IMG/VR virus record: IMGVR_UViG_3300030389_000234
Span: 1 to 57,579 of that record
Source: a virus
DNA length: 57,579 nt
Direction: 5' to 3' (one strand)
Numbering within the stretch: the first letter of the stretch is position 1; each line of letters starts with the position of its first letter. The translations under genes and the position numbers were made by a program. The notes below the pieces were generated by a model, which searched no databases, had not been told where the DNA came from, and saw nothing but the letters and a program-made list of their open reading frames with translations. Below are positions 52,275 to 57,579 of the stretch, one piece after another.

Positions 52275-52448
52275 TTAATCCTCATTTGCGTATACAACTC
52301 TATCAATAGATTTAGGTTTTGTTTCTACAAAAACTGTTCTATCCTGTGCTCTAACTCTTACTGTTCTGTTTGTATCTATAGCTTCTGCAAAAACCAGTCT
52401 ATTTTGAAAAGGTATTCTTGCTGTTCTTTCTGCTGCTGTTGTAGTCAT
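52275..52448 (-). CDS. Small beta-rich protein, 57 aa
   Basis: 57 codons, basic Arg/Thr-rich strands (TARIPFQNRLVFAEAID, NRTVRVRAQDRTVFVETK). The start overlaps the previous stop by one base (TAATG). Fills the gap between two virion genes. No family recognised. Confidence 0.6.
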   Translation of the reverse strand: MTTTAAERTARIPFQNRLVFAEAIDTNRTVRVRAQDRTVFVETKPKSIDRVVYANED

Positions 52449-53167
52449 TATGCAGCCCTACCTATTAATATAGTACGTCTTTTATTATATAAATGTGCAA
52501 CTGCTTGATAATCAAATTGTACTGCTATTACATTTGATCTGGCAAAACCTATAGTTCCTGTCATACCTGTAGAAGTTAAACCTGCAACAGTGTGTAAAGT
52601 AGGTGTACCAATAGAACCTGTAGCTGATACACTGTCTAGTTTTTCATTTGTCTTAGCTTCAATGCTGCCAAGTTGTAGTGTACCTTCAGTTCCAGTAAGA
52701 GTTACTGAAAAACTAACAACTGGTTGTACTGCACTGATAGAACCTGTAGCACTTACACCAGCTAGTTTTTCTTTTACGTTTACTGTAACAGTATTTACAG
52801 AACCTGTAGCACTTACCCCTGTGCTAATACGTTCAGTAATATCAATTTCAAAACCACCAGCAGATACTGCTTCTATTGCACCTGTAGCTGAAACACCTGT
52901 TAGTGTAGTAGAGTTACCTATACCTACAGTATTTATTGAACCTGTAGCTGATACACCAGTTACATCTTCTTGTATATTTACAGTTACGGTGTTTACAGAA
53001 CCAGTGGCACTTACACTTTGTAATGCTTCACTTACTTTTGCTTCTACAGTATTAACTGCACTTGTAGCTGATACGCCTGTTAAAGCAAAAGAAACATTAC
53101 GAGTACCAAAGGTAGAACCTCCGTATACACCTGTTCCATATAAAGCAGAGGAAGCTACAACTGCCAT
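52448..53167 (-). CDS. Beta-repeat virion protein (GVSATGSVNTV repeats)
   Basis: 239 residues made of about eight tandem units of 20-28 residues centred on GVSATGSVNTV with V-rich strands between. The first 20 residues (ASSALYGTGVYGGSTFG) and the last 40 lie outside the repeats. Likely an elongated beta-solenoid or fibrous head/tail protein. Between the ParB-like and connector genes; function unknown. Confidence 0.65.
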   Translation of the reverse strand: MAVVASSALYGTGVYGGSTFGTRNVSFALTGVSATSAVNTVEAKVSEALQSVSATGSVNTVTVNIQEDVTGVSATGSINTVGIGNSTTLTGVSATGAIEAVSAGGFEIDITERISTGVSATGSVNTVTVNVKEKLAGVSATGSISAVQPVVSFSVTLTGTEGTLQLGSIEAKTNEKLDSVSATGSIGTPTLHTVAGLTSTGMTGTIGFARSNVIAVQFDYQAVAHLYNKRRTILIGRAA

Positions 53168-53177
53168 AACTTACCTC

Positions 53178-53615
53178 TTAGGCAATACGTATTACTGCTG
53201 TAGATGCTCCTGCAGCAGGAAACTCAATAGTTAAATCACCTGCTGTAGCACTAACTGTACCACCAAAATCAATTACACAAATAGCTTTATTAGAAGCTGA
53301 TGAATTATAAATAATACAACCATCTGCTGATGTAGTTACGTTTGAAAATACTTCATCAGTAAAGTCAACAATGGCTGTAGTACCTGTTGTTGAAATAGTT
53401 GCACCATCTAGGTTTTGTCCACCTGCAGAATAACCAGTACCAGTAGCTTCATCTGAGTTACCAGTAACATCTGAATAATTTGTTGTTGCCGCACCATATG
53501 TGCCTGATGGTGAATTTTTAATAAGTGCAAGTTTTAAAGTGTGGGTATCCAAATCATGAGTACCCCCAAGAAGTTCACCTTTAAAACTTGTACACATTGC
53601 TGTTGTAATGCCCAT
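53178..53615 (-). CDS. Conserved phage structural protein, 145 aa
   Basis: 145 residues. Starts TTAMCTSFKGELLGGTHDLD, then HTLKLALIKNS, GTGYSAGGQNL and a final strand ending EFPAAGASTAVIRIA. This architecture recurs in many phages and prophages as a small head or tail protein. Beta-sandwich likely. The exact role is unassigned. Confidence 0.7.
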   Translation of the reverse strand: MGITTAMCTSFKGELLGGTHDLDTHTLKLALIKNSPSGTYGAATTNYSDVTGNSDEATGTGYSAGGQNLDGATISTTGTTAIVDFTDEVFSNVTTSADGCIIYNSSASNKAICVIDFGGTVSATAGDLTIEFPAAGASTAVIRIA

Positions 53616-53630
53616 GTTTGGATTTCCTTT

Positions 53631-54023
53631 TTAAAAGTCTACGCAGTATTCCATTTTAGTTACTTCTAATACTGCATCTTTGTCTTGCCAATTTGAAACA
53701 TAAACGCATTCTATTTGTTTATACCCATTTTCTTTGGCATAGTTAAATCTATTATTTCCTATAGCACAACGATATTTAAAATCTATATCTACAGGTTTAG
53801 TACGATCTTGTCTATGGGGTTGCTCTTTATAATAAACCAGAAAAGTTTCTTGTGACCAAACTATTGGAGGCCAAAGCATTCCATTATTATCTAATGATTT
53901 TTCTATAGCAGCCCTAAAGTTTCTATCTGCTAAAGCAGCGTCATCCATTTGTGAATATACTTCATTTAAATTAAATGCTCTAATATCCCAATCAGGTAAT
54001 TTATTTTTAGCTTTGAGTATCAT
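53631..54023 (-). CDS. ParB-N-like domain protein, 130 aa
   Basis: 130 residues. IEKSLDNNGMLWPPIVW, then CAIGNNRFNYAKENGYKQIECVYV, match the ParB/sulfiredoxin fold (the GxxR-like turn is GNNRF). Such domains bind DNA or nucleotides and can act as nuclease or CTPase. Within a structural operon it may be a head-associated or DNA-modifying protein; no further evidence. Confidence 0.62.
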   Translation of the reverse strand: MILKAKNKLPDWDIRAFNLNEVYSQMDDAALADRNFRAAIEKSLDNNGMLWPPIVWSQETFLVYYKEQPHRQDRTKPVDIDFKYRCAIGNNRFNYAKENGYKQIECVYVSNWQDKDAVLEVTKMEYCVDF

Positions 54024-54036
54024 TTAGATGTTCTAA

Positions 54037-54060
54037 AGGGGCTACCCTAAAGCAGCCCCT
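54037..54060 (-). terminator. Hairpin after decoration gene
   Basis: AGGGGCT and AGCCCCT form a perfect seven-pair stem (54037-54060) between the decoration and ParB-like genes. On the minus strand it is followed by only three T, so partial termination or mRNA processing is more likely than a complete stop. Confidence 0.55.
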
Positions 54061-54070
54061 AAAGTTATTT

Positions 54071-54607
54071 TTATGCGAGTAAATCTCGGTCTACTTCACT
54101 AGCAGATTTAGATTGTGTTATATCATCCATCATTACGCATACAGCGTATACACGAATAATACCACCAGTTATAGTTCCACCTGACGCATGAATTTCTACG
54201 TCAATAGTGTCTGCTGATGCAGTGAACACTGGTAAGTTAGAACATACACCTGAAGATGTAATAGCAGGAGTGTGATCTCCTACTGATGCACCGTCTAGGT
54301 CAAATGCCGTAGCAAAAATGTCTACGTCTGTTCCTGTGATACCAACGTGGATTGAAGAGTCTGTAGTAGTACCTGCCATTGCAGTTACAACTTCAAAACC
54401 TGCATGCAGGATCAAAGTGTTTGCAGGGACAGCAATAGCCTCAATGATATCATTGGCTGCTAGTGCAGTACCACCGTTTTGTAATATAGCATCTGCAAGA
54501 TCTATATCATTTTGTAAAGTAACTAAGCTGCCACGAAGCTGCTTGTTGCCAGTACCGCCATTGTTGGAAGTAGAGGCTGAGTTCGTGCTCATTGAAATAG
54601 TAGCCAT
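54071..54607 (-). CDS. Decoration-like capsid protein, copy 2 (complete)
   Basis: 178 residues, Ala/Thr/Gly/Asp-rich, beta-type, no membrane segment. Directly follows the capsid gene as in many head modules. It is nearly identical to the truncated copy at the left edge over the shared 89 residues. The role as decoration or stabilising protein is inferred from position and size. Confidence 0.7.
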   Translation of the reverse strand: MATISMSTNSASTSNNGGTGNKQLRGSLVTLQNDIDLADAILQNGGTALAANDIIEAIAVPANTLILHAGFEVVTAMAGTTTDSSIHVGITGTDVDIFATAFDLDGASVGDHTPAITSSGVCSNLPVFTASADTIDVEIHASGGTITGGIIRVYAVCVMMDDITQSKSASEVDRDLLA

Positions 54608-54623
54608 TGTTCAATCTCCCTTC

Positions 54624-55697
54624 TTACGCAGCGTTGTATTTAGCAGTTACGATTGCTTCTGGACGAAGAATCTTCCTACCATATAGGTGCATACCACGAA
54701 CAATGTCAGCAAAGCTGTCAGGGTCACGATATGTTTCTGTCTTGTTGATCTGCTCTGCAGTTGCTACAGCAGAATCATGTCCAGCAACAATCACACCAAA
54801 GTTAGCATTTTGGTTTGCTGATCCTGTTGTACCTGGGCCTGTACCTACAGCAGGTAGGTTTGAGGACACGTACATACGGAAGCCATGAAAGTTGTTGATT
54901 ACAAGACCGTTACGAAGTCCACCAGACTCACCGTAGTCTCCATTCATGAAGCGGCTGTCTTCGTCTGATAGGATTTCCATGAACACTGGGTCAATTACGA
55001 GCCAACGTCCTTGTGTATCAACTTGTTGTTGATCAAGCAATCTTTTCATTCTTGCAACAACCATTGCAGGTGAAACTGTAGCTGTTGGCAAAGCAGTTGC
55101 ACCTGGTAAACGTGCTACGACAGGAATTGAGTGATCTCCTGCAGAGCTTGTTGTGATGTTACCGAATGAATCCTTACGGAGTTTCATGCTTGTAAGCAAT
55201 TCGTCTGAACCTGCGGTAGTCACAGCTTTTGAACCGTTTACACTGTCATTAACTGTGTCTGCTTGTGCATGTAAAGAAGTTTGCTTAAAACCTGACATAT
55301 AACCAAGAACTTCTTGGTCATACTGATCAGCTAGTCTGTAAGCTGCACGATCTGTTGCAAGTTGCATGAAGTTCACATGTGAGTGAGCTTCTTCAATATC
55401 GTCCATCTTAAAAGCAAAGTAGTTGCTTTTGTCTACGACTAACTGAAAATCTTCATCGTCAAGGTCTTGTGCTGTGACTGTTGTGCCACGAGCATAAGCT
55501 TGAACTGAGATTTCAGGCTCTTTGATTATACGCACAGTATCACCTTGTGCGCTGATCTCTCCGAAATAATCGGAGTTAGTTATATCTCCTACAGTAGCAG
55601 CTTTACGGAAAGCAAGCTGTACCTTCTTGGAGTAGATTATAGGACTAAAATTACCGTTAGGCAGATTCCCATAACCCGATGCGGTTTGAAAAGCCAT
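54624..55697 (-). CDS. Major capsid protein, copy 2
   Basis: 357 residues from the ATG at 55697, seven bases after GGAGG; a more upstream in-frame ATG (55712) overlaps that site and is unlikely. Same length as copy 1 with about 45 substitutions, mostly conservative and clustered in the first 280 residues. The C-terminal 80 residues differ at one position. Function as for copy 1. Confidence 0.85.
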   Translation of the reverse strand: MAFQTASGYGNLPNGNFSPIIYSKKVQLAFRKAATVGDITNSDYFGEISAQGDTVRIIKEPEISVQAYARGTTVTAQDLDDEDFQLVVDKSNYFAFKMDDIEEAHSHVNFMQLATDRAAYRLADQYDQEVLGYMSGFKQTSLHAQADTVNDSVNGSKAVTTAGSDELLTSMKLRKDSFGNITTSSAGDHSIPVVARLPGATALPTATVSPAMVVARMKRLLDQQQVDTQGRWLVIDPVFMEILSDEDSRFMNGDYGESGGLRNGLVINNFHGFRMYVSSNLPAVGTGPGTTGSANQNANFGVIVAGHDSAVATAEQINKTETYRDPDSFADIVRGMHLYGRKILRPEAIVTAKYNAA

Positions 55698-55746
55698 TGT
55701 TAAATCCTCCATGATATTTGGCTTTGGGAATAAAGCTTAAACACCT

Positions 55747-55893
55747 GAAAGAGGCTGTACGTTTTCTAGGGTGCAGAAAGTATTGGGTTGCGCTACCGAA
55801 TACCACTGGGCCTATACTTGTCCAGGTAGTTCTTTGTAGTTTAGACTTTTGGGTTAAATGTATCTCTGAAGGTGGTCCTTTACGGAGGCTTCA
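55747..55893 (-). promoter_or_regulatory. Two-hairpin leader of the capsid mRNA, copy 2
   Basis: Hairpin B2 (55867-55893) pairs TGAAG with CTTCA around TCC/GGA. Hairpin A2 (55780-55803) pairs GTATT with AATAC and GGT with ACC. Both occupy the same places as in copy 1 but with different stem sequences, while the flanks (55747-55774 and 55808-55832) are conserved. Confidence 0.6.
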
Positions 55894-55908
55894 AGTCAGA
55901 TACGAGTA

Positions 55909-55936
55909 GTTATATAGATGACTTTAAATATGTCAA
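55909..55936 (-). promoter_or_regulatory. Sigma70-like promoter of the capsid gene, copy 2
   Basis: TTGACA, 16 bases, TATAACTA on the minus strand, matching boxes and spacing of copy 1 (1571-1598). Confidence 0.65.
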
Positions 55937-55943
55937 CTAATTA

Positions 55944-56891
55944 TCATGCAGAACGAGACATATCATAAACAAACTTGCCAGTACGCATAGCTTCGTTTAT
56001 TTTGTCCTGCATTTCCTCAAACTCCTTGTTAGACATTCTGGCTACATCAGACTCTTTTATTTGTCCTTGTACACCCTCTGCGTCTACAGAAGTACGAGTT
56101 CCTTTAGCAACAGTAGATGCTGCAGCTTTCTTAGACTTCTTTTTAGCTGCTACGGTCATACCGTTGTCAATCTTGTATAGATCTATCACACGTATAACTG
56201 AGGCAGGATCATCCATGTTTTCATAGAGTGCATCCTTAACCCACTTGGGTTGATCGTCTGCCCAGTTGTGAAACTTATCTGACTGTCTTAGTTCATCAAA
56301 GTCTTCGTGAGTCTTACGAATAACATTCTCTGCTTTTACTCTTTGAGCCTCAGAGTGTGCTTCATCTAATTCTTGTAGACGTGTCTCAGCCTTGTTGAAC
56401 ATCTCTTGAGCTTTCTTAGCTGCAATTGTTTCAACAATACCTGCTACGTCTGGATATTCTTGCGCCCACTTTTCTATGTCTTCATCAGACTTAGGAGGAA
56501 CGATACCTTCGTGTTTACTCTTTTTCTCTAGAGCTTCAAACTTTTCTTGCCACTCTTTTTCTTTAGCAGCTAAGTGTTTGCGAATATCACCATAGCGTTT
56601 TTTAAAAGACTTCTCTTCAGCATCTAACTCGCTGTCATCGTCTTCCTGTGCTTTGGTTTCCTCTGGGGTTTCTTCTTGTTTGGAATCATCTGAGGCTTGA
56701 ACTTCGGTGTTCTCAGTATCCTCGCTACTGGATTCCTCTTGTTCTTCGACTGTTTCACCACGAGCCTCTGCTTCTAGTCGGGCAATCTCTGCCTCTGCTT
56801 CTTCCATCTGTTTTTGTTTTTTAGCGTGGTTAAATCCACGATCTACAAAACCTGCTATTTTAGGTTTTTCCATTGCAGTTAGTTCAGGCAT
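55944..56891 (-). CDS. Scaffold-like head assembly protein, copy 2
   Basis: 315 residues, highly charged coiled coil with an acidic stretch (residues about 45-85), homologous along its length to the 314-residue copy 1. The segments KSFKKRYGD and KSDEDIE shared by both copies are the best conserved. Replacements keep charge, as expected for scaffold helices. AAGGAGAAC precedes the start. Confidence 0.7.
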   Translation of the reverse strand: MPELTAMEKPKIAGFVDRGFNHAKKQKQMEEAEAEIARLEAEARGETVEEQEESSSEDTENTEVQASDDSKQEETPEETKAQEDDDSELDAEEKSFKKRYGDIRKHLAAKEKEWQEKFEALEKKSKHEGIVPPKSDEDIEKWAQEYPDVAGIVETIAAKKAQEMFNKAETRLQELDEAHSEAQRVKAENVIRKTHEDFDELRQSDKFHNWADDQPKWVKDALYENMDDPASVIRVIDLYKIDNGMTVAAKKKSKKAAASTVAKGTRTSVDAEGVQGQIKESDVARMSNKEFEEMQDKINEAMRTGKFVYDMSRSA

Positions 56892-56915
56892 TTAAAGTTC
56901 TCCTTTATGTTGGGG

Positions 56916-56932
56916 CCAGGAACCATTCCTGG
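56916..56932 (-). promoter_or_regulatory. Stem-loop upstream of scaffold gene, copy 2
   Basis: CCAGGAA pairs with TTCCTGG around a three-base loop, directly upstream of the scaffold ribosome-binding site. The corresponding copy 1 stem has a different fifth pair. The adjacent bases ATAACTATAAGGCTACCC are conserved. Confidence 0.45.
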
Positions 56933-56951
56933 GTAGCCTTATAGTTATTGT

Positions 56952-57579
56952 TTACTTGTCGCCCTTTTTATTCATTAGTCCACCTTCGTTTCTTCCTCCA
57001 ATATTACGTACATTTCCTTTAGAGTCTTTGGTGGTTTTCTGAGTTCGTTTAGCAAATGCACCTCTACCTGTACCTGCATCTTGCCTTAATCTTTTTGTCT
57101 CTGCAGGACTAACTCCTTTTTTCTTTCTTTTTTCTCTTGCACGTCTTATTTTATCTACTTCTTGTTGTTCAGATTTTCTAAAACTATCTAATGGACGTTT
57201 AGGTCTAGCTACTGGTCTAGGTGATTCAGTAGGTGCTACACTAGCTGCAGTTTTATCATCTGATTTTTGTACTATAGTGTTCTTTACTTCTTGTTTGTCT
57301 TTACCAAATAGACCAGAAACAAAGTCTGTAATGTTGTCTAGAACAGTTGCCTCATTTTCTGGTGGTTTAATACCTTTAGCTTCCATTGCAGCTATTATTT
57401 CTTTTTCTTGTGCTCTTGTTGCACCCTGACCGAATAGAGCAATCAAAGGATTAACAGCACCCAAAGCTGTCAGTGCTATACGTGTCTTTCTGTTTTTATC
57501 AAAAGCTTCTAGTAACTCATCTGGTTCGTATGTAGTGTAGTCTATCTTTTCAGGTGTTGGAGTAGTGCCACCACCCCTG
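56952..57579 (-). CDS. Structural protein upstream of scaffold, copy 2 locus (5' end beyond window)
   Basis: The frame stays open to the right edge, adding 38 codons upstream of the TTG at 57464, so at least 208 residues are encoded and the start is not in the window. A short Ala/Leu-rich helix (IALTALGAVNPLIALFG) is followed by Pro/Arg/Lys-rich basic linker and the end GGLMNKKGDK, like the end of the 955-residue protein at 2607-5474. The rest cannot be aligned by eye, so the locus is highly variable. Confidence 0.6.
   Translation of the reverse strand, partial: RGGGTTPTPEKIDYTTYEPDELLEAFDKNRKTRIALTALGAVNPLIALFGQGATRAQEKEIIAAMEAKGIKPPENEATVLDNITDFVSGLFGKDKQEVKNTIVQKSDDKTAASVAPTESPRPVARPKRPLDSFRKSEQQEVDKIRRAREKRKKKGVSPAETKRLRQDAGTGRGAFAKRTQKTTKDSKGNVRNIGGRNEGGLMNKKGDK

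Larger units (their letters stand above)
54341..57579. repeat. Diverged copy of window positions 1 to about 3240
   Basis: Position 54341 aligns with position 1. Decoration, capsid, leader, scaffold and the following locus recur in the same order and strand. Identity is highest near 54341 and falls through the capsid gene. The genes upstream of scaffold (955 residues at left, at least 208 at right) share mainly their last residues (GGLM-KK). Confidence 0.85.

Noticed and set aside
1-57579. CRISPR arrays
   Set aside because: No regularly spaced identical repeats; the repeats seen are protein-repeat coding or short operators.
1-57579. Exact terminal direct repeat
   Set aside because: The ends match in order but differ at many bases, so they are not an identical terminal redundancy.

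Overview
The window is an AT-rich, gene-dense tailed-phage genome. Hallmarks are a large terminase, a portal, a major capsid protein, T7-type tail tubular proteins A and B, a T7-type replication set (primase-helicase, family A DNA polymerase, gp2.5-like single-strand binding protein), and nucleotide-metabolism genes (class II ribonucleotide reductase, ThyX, MazG). I see no single-subunit RNA polymerase. Instead there are host-type sigma70 promoters. Gene content and size resemble marine podoviruses of the HMO-2011 type that infect Alphaproteobacteria. That assignment is inference from gene content; the DUF1127-like protein agrees with it.

Layout. A long non-coding control region (15864-17441) separates two divergent blocks. 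Rightward, 17442-35791 holds small early genes, a Cys-rich protein, an M20/M42-like peptidase, a tyrosine recombinase, ThyX, replication genes, two PD-(D/E)XK nucleases, MazG, small membrane proteins and the RNR. Leftward from 15863 run lysis genes (3TM holin, M15 endolysin), small basic proteins, terminase subunits, portal, scaffold, major capsid protein and a decoration-like protein cut by the left edge. The right part (57579 to 35792, leftward) repeats scaffold, capsid and decoration, then carries the connector and tail tube proteins, an S74 tail fibre and internal virion proteins. The two blocks converge at 35791/35792 with no spacer.

The right-hand 3.2 kb (54341-57579) is a diverged second copy of the left-hand 3.2 kb. 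If position 1 is joined to 54340, the gene order closes into one circle of about 54.34 kb: a single late block leaving the control region one way, a single early block the other way. The simplest reading is a circularly permuted genome whose two ends come from different strains. A true tandem duplication of the capsid cassette is the alternative.

Most unusual features: a control region with a consensus promoter, several families of palindromes and a hairpin-rich stretch that may encode a large structured RNA; a promoter plus two-hairpin leader before the capsid gene, kept in both copies with compensatory stem changes; a recurrent TATAACTA promoter core; and an internal start at codon 64 of the primase-helicase, as in T7 gp4B.
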